Below the pieces are notes generated by a model. The model was not told the origin of the DNA. It worked only from the letters and a program-made list of their open reading frames with translations, and made no database searches. DNA of 64,000 nt. Origin: Eutrigla gurnardus. Taxonomy: Eukaryota; Chordata; Actinopteri; Perciformes; Triglidae. Location: positions 7,214,322-7,278,321 of the forward strand of contig OY741279.1 of the NCBI GenBank assembly GCA_963514095.1, given 5' to 3'. This document shows, piece by piece, positions 30,901 through 41,702 of this stretch. Each line of letters begins with the position of its first letter. Positions within the stretch are counted from its first letter, which is position 1. Position numbers and translations under genes: made by a program.

Positions 30901-33283
30901 AACCTGGTGTGGACCCGTGCCAAAGGCCGCCCTTTGCTTAGCCGAGATGGGGGTCCCACAGTTCATCTCTCGACACACCACAGCCACTTCCTCCATACCC
31001 CATCGGTCATCGCAAACTGCTCCCCACTGTCCCTCATGATAGACTTCCACTCGGCCAGAGCAACGATGCGTCCCGTTCACCAACCGAGTTTCTTTACTGT
31101 CTGTCAGGTGGGAAAAATAAAAATCAAGGGCACGTCTATTCAGAAGCCATCCATACCCACGTAAATTATTTTGAACACACGGCTGCCTTACGTGTACAGA
31201 CGACTGTAGCATCCAAGCAGCTTTCCTTGCTGTCTTGTAACGGGCACTGGGAGATGGAGGTCTCGTTTCCAAAACAGTTGGATTTGATGCCATTCGTTTC
31301 GTGTCCCTCTCCGAGATTTATAGGCTCAAGCTGAGCGACAGGCTTGCCGCAAGAAATCTCCCGGCACACTACGCTGGCATCTTCCGTGTCCCAGTCACTG
31401 CTGCACACTTGTTTCCAGGTCGCATCATGGTAGACTTCCACTCTGCCATTACAACGGTTGGTTCCGTTGATCAACCTCACGTGTTCTGGATATGATGGTG
31501 ATAGAAATGTTTAAAAAAATCAATACATGTCCAACTGTCCAAACTACAAGCTCCTCTAACAGATAATCAACATATTGTCATATATAACATTCATTCACAA
31601 TTTTATAGGGTGTCTGCTGTAGTATTCATTGGGTGCAATCATTAGCCAGGCAATCAGTTGAAAAGCCAGGATATCAACTGTTCCAGTCTTATTGAAGTGC
31701 AATACATGATGAATACACCTTCACTCTACATCTTGTTGTTTTGTTCTGAACCAAGATGTAGAGTGAAGGTGTATTCATTGGAAGCATGACTGCATGATGA
31801 CTTTTCACCAAACATCCAGACCCAATCCAAAAAAAGAAAAAGATAAAAGAATTAGGTCAGTTGTTGACTTTGAAGTTTTGGTTTATCTCCCATCTCTACC
31901 GCCTGCCCTTTGCTCTTGACATTTGCAGCAGCTGGGCATGCACCGACCTTGATGTGCTTCTGCTGAAACAAGGGTTGTAGCAATCATCTCAAAGTAGTCA
32001 ACAAAATGATCAACTGACAATACAACCGCTAGATGTTTGATGCAATATCAGGATCATGAGCTGCTAAAATAAATGCTGCGATGGCTTATTTTCTTAACAG
32101 CTAAATTTCCCAATTTCACTTCCACATTTCTGCTCTTCACATTTTGAGTACGGGCCTTCAGCTTGGCTAAGCATAACACATTGGAAGCAGAGGATGCAGC
32201 TAACCTGGCTGAAAATGCACCAGCACCTCTATAGCTCAAAAATGAACACGTTGTCTTGTTTGTGTGTGTAATAATAAAAATGTGCATTTTTATGTTTCCT
32301 CTGCTTCTAGTTTTTATGCTAAGTAGCTTGTAATGATATCAATCTTCTGAACTATTTGCAAGATAACACACATGTCCAACTATTGCTTTCAGAAATGTTA
32401 AATGTGAGCTATTTGATGAAGTGTAATTGAGTGTTATCCTGGTGGACACAAGCGGGTCAAATGACGCACACATCACTAGGTGAATGAACTCCGTCGTACC
32501 TGAACAGATAACCCCAGCATCTTCGCTGTGGGCGCAGTTATTGTCCCCCAGTGGTCTGTGTGGGCACTTTAAGATGGAGGTCTCACTCCCAGTACACTGC
32601 ACGTCATCCAACCAGATCATGTTGTGTCCCCCTCCAAAGAAAGCGCCTTTTTTGGCCTCAAGAGCCATCCCACATTTTACCTCCCGACACACCACTTCAG
32701 CGGTGGGAAGGGTCCAGTGATCATCACACACCGTTCCCCAACTGTTTGAGTGGTAGACCTCCACTCTACCGGAGCAACGTGACGGCCCCCACAGCCGAAT
32801 TTCATCACATTCTATAGACAAAACAAAGCACAATAGCAGGTTGTGTCACCATGAACTGAGTAACAAACATTTTTTCATAAATGCGGGGTGCAGAAATTGA
32901 AATATTGAATTAATAGGCATGTGCTTTCATGTATGAAAAATAATTTGAACTTACTAACCTGTCAGCAGTGGTAGACTCAGTAGACCTAAACAAGAATGTC
33001 AAAAGTTTCATAGATATTTAAAAACATGGCATCCAAAAGTCTGTAATACTGTCATTCATCAAATTCATTACCAGGACAAACGAGATGTACCATGATGTGT
33101 CAAATTACAGTTTATTCTTTCACTTCCTTTTACTGAATACATTTCTCATGCACGCACTCAAGCTGTTAACTGCCAAGACAAAAAAATTCAAAAGGAAGAA
33201 GTCAATTTGAAGGATATAAAATGGAACTCACCTATTGAGAAATAATAAACCAAATGTAGTTTTTCAGCAGAAATGAAGATCAT
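24970..33283 (-). CDS. CD163-like receptor: nine SRCR, two Ig-like, TM, cytoplasmic tail
   Basis: Exons on the minus strand: 33232-33283 and 32959-32985 (signal peptide, start ATG 33281-33283); SRCR1 32500-32811; SRCR2 31192-31485; SRCR3 30786-31100; SRCR4 30000-30287; SRCR5 29482-29796; SRCR6 29049-29348; SRCR7 28519-28827; SRCR8 27831-28145; SRCR9 26907-27215; Ig-like 26510-26803 and 26067-26402; TM 25867-25971; tail 25222-25306 and 24970-25111 (TGA). All SRCR and Ig exons are phase 1-1, and the sum is 3798 nt, or 1265 residues. Each SRCR domain sits in one exon and most show the eight cysteines of group B. CD163 also has nine SRCR domains but no Ig domains, so orthology is not claimed. A role in innate recognition or scavenging on leukocytes is inferred from the family only. 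Confidence 0.85.
25867..25971 (-). CDS. Transmembrane exon of the SRCR-Ig receptor
   Basis: Encodes a Val/Leu-rich helix (GAVVGSLVVVVLVLVVGYLV) followed by the stop-transfer cluster WRKRRW. It makes the protein type I. The following tail exons encode about 75 residues, end VCYELEPLVLS, and contain no clear ITIM or ITAM. Confidence 0.85.
26067..26803 (-). CDS. Two membrane-proximal Ig-like domain exons
   Basis: Exon 26510-26803 starts GSLQKPHITLSPSPNVNWGE and carries the cysteine pair ITC...YFC. Exon 26067-26402 starts VKLEKPSISLTSP and carries VTC...YSC. Both are phase 1-1, the modular phase of the SRCR exons, which would allow exon shuffling. The GGTF/GGSF and G-x-Y-x-C patterns resemble Ig-like domains of fish leukocyte receptors. 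This is a resemblance, not an assignment. Confidence 0.75.
31709..31778. repeat. Perfect inverted repeat, 27-bp arms, 16-nt loop
   Basis: The arm at 31709-31735 is the exact reverse complement of 31752-31778. It lies in the intron between the SRCR1 and SRCR2 exons. It could be a foldback/MITE relic or a hairpin RNA precursor; nothing in the sequence decides. Confidence 0.85.
32075..32395 (+). repeat. Interspersed fish repeat, copy 4
   Basis: Blocks gcttggctaagcataacaca, caccagcacctctatagctc, cacgttgtcttgtttgtgtg and ctagtttttatgctaagtag appear in the family's usual order. It lies in an intron of the SRCR receptor gene. Confidence 0.6.
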
Positions 33284-33299
33284 GTTGCGACTTCAAAGC

Positions 33300-35414
33300 A
33301 GATCAAATGCTGTCAAGGTACAGTAAAAAAAATGTTAAATGTTACTTTACTGTGTCATCTGTTTTAGGCCGAGCAAGAGAAGTTTGCTCATTTTTGAAAG
33401 TTTGTTTTTTTATATACCAAAATCTACGAGAGCCAACTTACCTATTAAATCCAAGCGCAGCTATTAAAATGAACTCAAATCTAAAATCAAAAGCCGATCA
33501 CATGTGAAACACCCAAAGGATAGAAGCTCCATGTACAGATCCAGTAATTGCTACAAATAAAAGGGGCTGCCTGGACTTGGACTACAAACTGGAAGCATGT
33601 TGACATTTTGATCAATCATTAAAGACCGGGGATGAGATTTGAGGTCGAGATTTTGTTGTGTTTTACACAATATCTACATTACTATTTGAAAAAGACTTTC
33701 AACAGAAAAATACACCCTGTGTGTAAAATAATGCTGGAGAGAAGTTGTGATAGGACACAATAAATGATCTGCAGCAGAAAAATAAAAGGGAAATGTAGAC
33801 CAGAAGGAGGTGTTTATGTCAACCTTCCATGAAGAAGTGTGAGATCGTAAAAAAAACTCTCCATAGAACATATGACTGGGTGAAATACTGTATGTTGAAT
33901 AAATAATACTCTTATAATGCTGCAACAACTTTTACATCATTTTGTATAAAAAAAATGCACATTCAATTTGAAAATATGAATGCTAAATTAATTCCACATC
34001 CAGTTCCGTTTTTTGACTGTTATTTTGCAGTGGTATTCTTATTTCACTTGCAATCCTGGCATTAATTAAAAAATAGTATTTTTAAATGTTGCTGTATATC
34101 ATGTATTTGGTCTGTCCTGTCCTGATTTTTGCCATCCTTTTTTTTCCTCATAATGATATCCAATATCAGGATTGTGGTGAAAAACAATCTTTATTGTCAA
34201 TCTAATAATAAAAATCCTCCTCTCTTAGGTGCAATACAACGCTGAGCTTTAAAATATCAAATTTTTTACATATAATTTCTTACCTTCTCATCGGAATACC
34301 AGAATAATTATGGTCTCTGAGCCAACAGAACTATAATCCACTAAAGACTTGTTCTTTGACAGAATCGGTTCTTTTACTGCATCTTATCATCAACGTGACT
34401 CATAGGAACTGGGAATGGCAAACACTTCCCCTTGTGAATGTCTTAACATCAGTCATTTTGTATTTGTTCCATTTCCTGTTATGGACCATCAAATACTGCA
34501 GTCTTCCTTTTAAAGGTGGGAGAAACAGAATAATATCACCACTGCACCTTTGGAGCCAGAAAGTAATGAGAGAACCTCCAACCAAAAAGTGCCCAGAACA
34601 GACAACGTGGATAAAGATGCAATTAGTAAAATATTAGTAATGGAATTGTTCATATAGTTGGTGGATGATATTTTGTGCATATTTATGATGTAAATGAATA
34701 TTGTAAGACAAATACTTATTTTAACATCTGTCTAGGGAGAACCTTTGGGCTAACACTGGCTCATTTATGTTTTTTTTTTTTCTATTGATGAGTAAGCACT
34801 GTCCCTATTAAACTAATACAATCAAATAAATCACATGTACAGCAAGTAGATTCAATCTGTTGTCATCTGAGTGCCATGGTTATCCCTTCCTGTTTTTTCT
34901 TTGTTTTTTGATGAATGTTGATTTAAACAAATAATAAAAAAAAAAATGTCGTGGTTTTAACCGCAGTTAAAGTTCCTCACTGTCGGATACATAAAGGCGG
35001 TACAAGATATTGCATAACTGACTATTCAGCATTTTAGGCTGCTTCGTTGGGCCATCTGTTTGCACACATAATGAATTTCCTTAATTTGCCTCCGGTTGCT
35101 CACACCTCAAACTTCCTCTTGATGCTGCAGTTTTGTCACAGTATTTCATATATAATTGATGAATCTCCCTTTTTTCCTCATACTGTATGTACTACTAGTA
35201 GTAAGCCGTATTATTTGTTATGTTGTGATTTTGTGTTGCAATAGGCATTTTAGAGTTGAGTTAAGTAAGTCAAACCCTGAAACCCGTGAGGATATGGTCT
35301 AAATATGTAACATCGAATATGTAACATAAGAAACTATTGGTGAATCGCTAAAAAAAATTGGGTAAGCTACTAACAAAAATTTAAAGACTTAAGACTTCAT
35401 TTACAAACATGTTA
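33300..35414. other. Intergenic, AT-rich
   Basis: Upstream of the SRCR receptor start. I find no exon with family resemblance and no long microsatellite. Regulatory sequence of the receptor would be expected here, but no specific site can be supported. Confidence 0.55.
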
Positions 35415-35419
35415 CCTTA

Positions 35420-36041
35420 TGTTACGGCCACCTTCCTTATCTGTTCTGGGTATGTGTATCTCTGTTGTGCAGCTGTGTTATGTTAAGCAGGATGTGCGGT
35501 CCCTTGCCAAGGATTGGCTGGCGCAAGACCTGCCTACTTCCTGGTTCCAGCCGGTGATCTGATTGGTGCATCGCCTGGCAATCATCTCCAATCATCTAGC
35601 ACCTTCCAGATCATCACTCTGTTAAATAGCTGCCCTCAGTTGTGATTTTGGCCCTTTATGATCAACTGGCCTCGTGTGTGTTGTGCTCCCCTGTAGTGAA
35701 TGTGGTAACTGTGGTAAGGAAATTGGGCAAGGATCTTAGTGGGGTTAACTGACACCATCCAGACACCTGTCGATGAATTATGTTAGACTCACTAGGTTTA
35801 GAGGGTGCTGCGTCTTTTGTATTTTGATTATTGATGAGATGGATGAATTGATTTTGAAGTAGCTAATGGCTATCTCTCATTTTGGAGAGACCTCTTTAAG
35901 TTATATTCATTTCTTTGAGTTAAGCAGCATCCAACAGCCCTTTTTCCGTTCTCTTTGTAAACCCAGCAAATACTTTGTAATTTTACCAAAAACATTCTGG
36001 TTTATGTTGCTCCCCTTTTCCCCACGAGCCGGGTCGTAACA
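35420..36041 (+). repeat. 5' LTR
   Basis: A 622-bp repeat starting TGTTACGGCCACC and ending GGGTCGTAACA. It matches 41095-41697 with roughly a dozen substitutions by eye (about 2%), plus short segments of about 5, 13 and 1 nt absent from the 3' LTR. Confidence 0.95.
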
Positions 36042-36045
36042 TAAA

Positions 36046-36063
36046 TGGGGGCTCGTCCGGGAT
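36046..36063 (+). promoter_or_regulatory. Primer-binding site, tRNA-Pro type
   Basis: TGGGGGCTCGTCCGGGAT, 4 nt after the 5' LTR. This 18-mer is the complement of the tRNA-Pro 3' end and is the well-known primer site used by gammaretroviruses such as MLV. It sets the minus-strand start. Confidence 0.88.
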
Positions 36064-36160
36064 CTCTAAATTGAGGTCCTAGTGCAAGTTATTTGTTGGC
36101 AGAGCATTGCCATTGATTGATTGACTGTTTGACAATTGGTAAGGGAGCGCAGCTGGGTAA

Positions 36161-36634
36161 TTGGGCACCATGGCTGGGCGATTTGACTTGGAGTTCTTTG
36201 TAGCCAATCCTACCTTGAGTCAAATAGCTAGCTGTCGGAAGGATGAGTTAGGCCAAATTGCAATCCACTTCGGAATCACTTTTGCTAGACACCTGTTGAA
36301 AAGAGAGCTCAAAGCTCTAGTAATTGATAAGTTGGTGGAACAAGGGGTGATTGTAGAACCTGAGCAAATTGAGTCTGCTGCCATTGCTGTTGGCATCCCA
36401 GCTCCGGCTGAGGAGGGCCAAAGCCTTGAGGCACAAACAGCCTCCAGGGTGGAAGGCGGGGCAGGTGGGCGGGTGAAAACGCCGTTCACAATTCCTCGCT
36501 ATGACCCATCCCCTTCGATCAGTACTGGCCCCAGAGACAAGGCCCGACTGAAGGTCCGCCTTGCCCGTATCCAGTTGGAAGCCCAGGAAAAGATCGTGAA
36601 AGGCAGGCACAGTTCCATCTTCAGCTGGAAGTAA
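36161..36634 (+). pseudogene. Retrotransposon gag, N-terminal part (frameshifted)
   Basis: Open from the first ATG-proximal region for 157 codons, starting within the MAGRFDLEFF segment. The frame stops at 36634. The homologous downstream frame is already open from about 36592 in another phase, so an indel near 36590 separates this part from the rest of gag. It is rich in charged and helical sequence, with no enzymatic motif. Confidence 0.75.
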
Positions 36635-36639
36635 AAAAG

Positions 36640-39600
36640 CTGGAGATTGAGGCTGACAAAGCTGTGAGGCTGCGGAAGCTCGAGCTTGAGACTCAGACAG
36701 CAGGACAAGTGCGAGGTGCACCTGCTGGTTCAGGTATGACACCTTCTTCCACCATCTCCCCTAATGTTGGTAAAACAGGATTTAATGCTAGTAAGCATAT
36801 TGCTTTAGTGCCTGTGTTTCGGGAGACTGAAGTGGACTCCTATTTTGGTGTGTTTGAGCGTATTGCATTGCAGTGGCTGGCTGAGGCATGGTCACTCTTA
36901 CTTCAATGCAAAATTCATGGAAAAGCCCAAGATGCCGTTGCTGCCCTCTCCTTAGGAGACAGTTTGAGTTATGATGCCGTGAAGACTGCAATTCTGCGTG
37001 CTTACGAGTTGGTCCTCGGCGCGTATAGGCAGAAATTTAGAGATCACAGGAAAGCTCAGAGTCAAACTTATGTTGAGTTTGCTAGAGAGAAGGGAGTTAT
37101 TTTTGATAAATGGAGCACTACTTGTAAAGTTAATGACTTTAACTCATTGAGGGAGTTAATTCTGATAGAGGACTTCAAGAAATGTTTGCCCGAGCGCATT
37201 GTAGTGTATCTCAATGAGCAGAAAGTAAGTGCCTTGTCTGCGGCGGCAGTCCTAGCGGATGAGTATATGTTAACGCACAAGGCTACTTTCTCCTCAGGTC
37301 CTGCTGAGGGGTCACGCCGTAACATGGGGGTCGTAACCCCTACTGCTGAGGGGTCACGCCGTAACACGCCCCGTAACCCTGTCTCTGCTACTTCATCTCC
37401 TAGTCCGCCCCGATTGCAGAGTGCGGAGCGGAAGTGCTTCTACTGTCACCAGACAGGTCATATAATCGCTAACTGTTTGGTCCTTAAAAACAAGGAACAA
37501 AATGCTCGTGTTTCCCAGCCTAAAGGTGTAGGGTTGATTAAAGCTGAGTCTTGTGTAGTCCCTGAGTGTGACAAGCAGGAAGATATTGACGTTTGTTTTA
37601 AGCCGTTTGTTTTCGACGCCCTTATTTCTCTCACAGGGGAGCCTGCTGACCAGCGCTCTGTGCGTGTCCTGAGAGACACACCTTGCTCTCAGTCCGTTAT
37701 TCTGGCCACAGTGCTTCCATTTTCTGAACAATCAGCCTGCGGTTATGGCTCAGTATTACGCGGCATTGAGATGGGATACGTCTCTCAAGCAGTACATAGT
37801 GTCCACATCGAGTCCAAATTATTTACTGGACTTTTTCCTGTCGCAGTCTGTTCCGAGTTGCCAATCCAGGGTATCGTTCTATTGATGGGTAATGACATTG
37901 CCGGAGGTAAAGTCAACCCTGCACTGGAAGTGTTAGATTCACCAGTGGGTGATGAATCAACTCCAGTCGCTCAGCTACCGTCCACTGTGTTTCCCACCTG
38001 CGCCATTACGTGCGCTCGTGCGATTAAGAATGAAAATGATGTCCCTGATTTCCTGTTAGCTGACAGTGTGTTTATGGCAGCTGTTTCAGATGAAGCTGAG
38101 GTGGAGAAAGAGGTGGTGAAGTCTGCTACATCTCAGGATGAGGTTGCTGTGCTGGGATGTTTTCCCAGCCCAGGCTCAACGTCCCCCAGTGATGGGGCAC
38201 TCCCAGTCACCCGAGAGCGCCTGATCGCTGCGCAGAGGGCTGACCCAACATTGCAGAAATGCTTCTCAAGTGTGGTGAGTAACGGTAAAGCAAACGGTGA
38301 AAAAGTAACTTATCTGTTAGATAAGGATGTTCTAGTTCGTAAGTGGTCCCCTTTAAGTTACACTGATTCTGATTGGGCTGCTGTCTATCAGGTAGTTGTA
38401 CCTTCGGAAAATAGACAGCATGTTTTGACAGTAGCACATGAAAGCCAATGGTCTGGACATTTGGGAGTGACAAAAACCTACCGGCTCATTCTCAAACACT
38501 TCTTTTGGCCCGGATTGAAATCAGATGTAGCCAAGTTCTGCCGTGGCTGTCATGTGTGCCAACTGGCGGGTAAACCAAATCAGCCTATTCCTCCCGCACC
38601 ATTACATCCGATACCTGCGATAGGGGAACCTTTCGAACGGGTAATAATACTGTCGGCCCCTTGCCCAGAACTAAAAGCGGAAATCAATATTTACTTAGTC
38701 ATGTGCGCTGCCACTCGCTTTCCCGAAGCCATCCCGCTGCGTAAAATTACTGTTGGGGCTATAGTGAAAGCATTGACCAAGTTCTTTTCCACTTTTGGTC
38801 TTCCCTGTGTGATTCAAACCGATCAAGGTTCCAATTTTCAGTCTAGACTATTTAGTCAGGTTCTTAAAACACTGGATGTGCGACATGAAGTTTCTTCTGC
38901 ATACCACCCTGAATCCCAAGGCGCATTAGAGAGATGGCACCAGACGTTAAAGTCAATGCAGCGCAAATACTGTGTAGAAAACGAGAGAGAGTGGGATGAG
39001 GGGATCCCGTTCGTGTTCTTTGCTGCCCGTGAAGCCGTTCAGGAGTCTTTAGGTTTTAGCCCCGCAGAGCTTGTGTTCGGTCATACTCCTCGCGGTCCAC
39101 TTAAATCCCTGCATGACCAATTTTTGTCCCTTAACACATCACTTAGTACCAATGTGCTAGATTATGTCAGTCAGTTCCGGGAGCGTTTGCATCGGGCTAA
39201 TGCACTCGCTAAAGTGGCTCTGTCAGCTTCCCAGTCCGTGATGAAGCGTCAGTACGACCGCGCGGCTGTTCCTCGCCGTTTCCAGGTAGGAGACAAAGTT
39301 TTGGCCTTGCTGCCAGTTGCCGGATCTGCTCTTTCCGCCAAGTTCTCTGGTCCTTATGACGTTCGGGAGCGCCTTAGTGATACGGATTATGTAATCGGCA
39401 CCCCTGAAAGAAGGCGGAAAAACAGAGTTTGTCATGTTAATATGTTGAAGTTGTATCATGCCAGAGAGACCAAAACTAGTCCAGTTGATTCCCTGCCGTC
39501 CCCGGCCCCTGTTCTGGGAAATACTTCAGGTGTCTCTGCACTGATCGTAACCGATCAGCCTTATCTGATGATTTGGAGCTGTGTCCCTCTGTTCACCAGG

Positions 39601-39660
39601 GGGTGCGTCTCCGGAACTCTCAGGCGTTGCAAGCGTTACCATCCCAACTACAGCATCTGA
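36640..39660 (+). pseudogene. Retrotransposon gag C-terminus, protease and integrase
   Basis: One long open frame, read here from 36664. A capsid-like region spans about residues 45-190. A CX2CX4HX4C zinc knuckle (CFYCHQTGHIIANC) is at 37435-37476. A protease-like segment has DTP where D-S/T-G is usual, and LLMGNDIAGG. The integrase zinc finger starts with the His at 38437 and includes CRGCHVC. The catalytic core has Asp at 38821 (TDQGSN) and Glu at 38929 (GALERW), 35 residues apart. A GPY/F-type module (FSGPYDV) follows. The first acidic residue of the D,D35E triad is not visible where expected (before CAATRFPEA), which fits a decayed copy. Confidence 0.85.
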
Positions 39661-40916
39661 CCGCTGAGCAGCAGCAAGATGTTGTCGATCTTGTTAGTCG
39701 GTTTCCCTGTCTTTTCAATGATGTTCCCACACAGACAAATGTCCTTCAGCATGACATCGTAGTAACTAATCCACGGCCTCTTAAGCAGCATCCTTATCGT
39801 GTTAATCAGATGAAGCATGAGCTGATGAAGGAAGAAACGGAGTACCTCCTACAGAATGGCTTGGCTGTGCCCAGCTCAAGTCCCTGGAGTTCTCCTTGTC
39901 TTTTAGAGGCTAAGTCCGATGGCTCCCCCAGGTTCGTAATGGACTTTCGAAAAGTAAATGGTGTTACAGTTCGTGATTGTTATCCCCCACCTAGAATGGA
40001 GGACTGAATTGACAACTTGGGCACCGCCAAGTATGTCAGTAAGTTAGATTTGCTAAAGGGTTATTGGCAAGTTCCCCTGACAGAGCGCGCCTCTAAAATA
40101 TCTGCCTTCGTTACTCCCGATCACTTCCTACAGTATACGGTTATTGCATTTGGTATGTGTAATGCTCCGGCCACTTTTCAGAGGTTGGTGAATACCGTGT
40201 TGGCTGGATTAAATAACTGTAACGCCTACCTGGATGATTTGATCATCTATACTGAGACTTGGAAGGAGCATGTGCGAGTCCTTGAGCAGGTGTTTTCCCG
40301 GCTTGCGCAGGCAACGCTCACCATAAATTTGGCAAAATGTGACTTTGGTAAGGCCACTGTCATCTACTTGGGGAGACAGGTTGGACAGGGTCAGGTGCGA
40401 CCTGTTGAGGCGAAGGTCGCCGCCGTAACAGAATTCCCCATGCCGACCACGCGTAAAGCTCTTCGACGGTTTCTCGGAATGGCAGGCTATTGTAGAAGTT
40501 TTTGCTGTAGCTTTTCTACCGTTGTACAGCCCTTAACCAACCTGCTCAGCCCCAAGGTAGATTTCGCCTGGTCTCCAGAGTGCCAGCACGCGTTCGAGAG
40601 TGTAAAGATACTCTTAAGTCATGCCCCTGTGCTCGCTGCCCCAGATTTCGCTAAACCTTTTAAACTTGAAGTAGATGCCAGTGCGGTTGGAGCTGGTGCA
40701 GTCCTATTGCAGGAGGATGTTAATGGTGTGGATCATCATGTGTGTTATTTTTCCCGTAAGTTTAACAGGCACCAGAGTAATTATTCAACCATTGAAAAAG
40801 AAGAACTTGCTTTGCTGTTGGCCCTACAACACTTCGAGGTATATGTTGGTTCCAGTTCTCTGCCAGTTGTAATTTACACTGACCATAATCCACTTGTTTC
40901 TTTCCCGCATGTATAA
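39573..40916 (+). pseudogene. Retrotransposon reverse transcriptase and RNase H (stop and frameshifts)
   Basis: RT starts with FVMDFRKVN and SKLDLLKGYWQVPL and has the catalytic YLDD at 40227-40238. An in-frame TGA at 40005-40007 interrupts it. RNase H motifs follow (LEVDASAVGAGAVLLQ, IEKEELALL, YTDHNPL). The frame stops at 40916, while matching sequence continues in another phase to about 41028 (ADALSRV). Entry from the upstream frame also needs a phase change near 39570-39600. Confidence 0.85.
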
Positions 40917-41094
40917 CCACAACCAGCGACTCATTAGGTGGGCCTTGGTCGTGCAAGATTACAACCTGGATGTACGTCATAAGAAAGGATCTGAAAATGT
41001 GTTAGCTGATGCGCTATCAAGGGTATAAAAATAGTCCTAGTTGTAAGGTGGTGGTTTTGTTACAAACCTATGGTTTTCATCTTAAGGGGAGGGG

Positions 41095-41697
41095 TGTTAC
41101 GGCCACCTTCCTTATCTGGGTATGTGTATCTCTGTTATGTTAAGCAGGATGTGCTGTCCCTTGCCAAGGATTGGCTGGCACAAGACCTGCCTACTTCCTG
41201 GTTCCAGCCGGTGATCTGATTGGTGCGGCGCCTGGCAATCTTCTCCAATCATCTAGCACCTTCCAGATCATCACTCTGTTAAATAGCTGCCCTCAGTTGT
41301 GATTTTGGCCCTTTATGATCAACTGGCCTTGTGTGTGTTGTGCTCCCCTGTAGTGAATGTGGTAACTGTGGTAAGGAAATTGGGCAAGGATCTTAGTGGG
41401 GTTAACTGACACCATCCAGACACCTGTAGATTAATTATGTTAGACTCACTAGGTTTAGAGGGTGCTGCTTCTTTTGTATTTTGATTATTGATGAGATGGA
41501 TGAATTGATTTTGAAGTAGCTAATGGCTATCTCTCATTTTGGAGAGACCTCTTTAAGTTATATTCATTTCTTTGAGTTAAGCAGCATCCAACAGCCCTTT
41601 TTCCGTTCTCTTTGTAAACCCTGCAAATACCTTGTAATTTACCAAAAACATTCTGGTTTATGTTGCTTCCTTTTTCCCCACGAGCCGGGTCGTAACA
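41095..41697 (+). repeat. 3' LTR
   Basis: A 603-bp copy of the 5' LTR, preceded by the polypurine tract at 41084-41094 and followed by the CCTTA target duplication. Confidence 0.95.
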
Positions 41698-41702
41698 CCT
41701 TA

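Larger units (their letters stand above)
35415..41702 (+). mobile_element. Gmr1-type Ty3/gypsy LTR retrotransposon, complete but coding-defective
   Basis: The element runs from 35420 to 41697 and is bounded by the 5-bp duplication CCTTA (35415-35419 and 41698-41702). It has LTRs of 622 and 603 bp beginning TGTTACGG and ending CGTAACA. A primer-binding site starts 4 nt inside the 5' LTR, and a polypurine tract (aaggggagggg) abuts the 3' LTR. The domain order is gag, CCHC knuckle, protease, integrase, reverse transcriptase, RNase H. Integrase before RT is the Ty1/copia-like order described for Gmr1-like Ty3/gypsy elements of deuterostomes. Frames are broken near 36590, near 39570-39600, by TGA at 40005-40007, and near 40900, so this copy cannot make full-length products. 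Confidence 0.93.

Noticed and set aside
36220..36742. Antisense open frames over the retrotransposon gag
   Set aside because: They are shadows of the sense gag frame and show no family resemblance.
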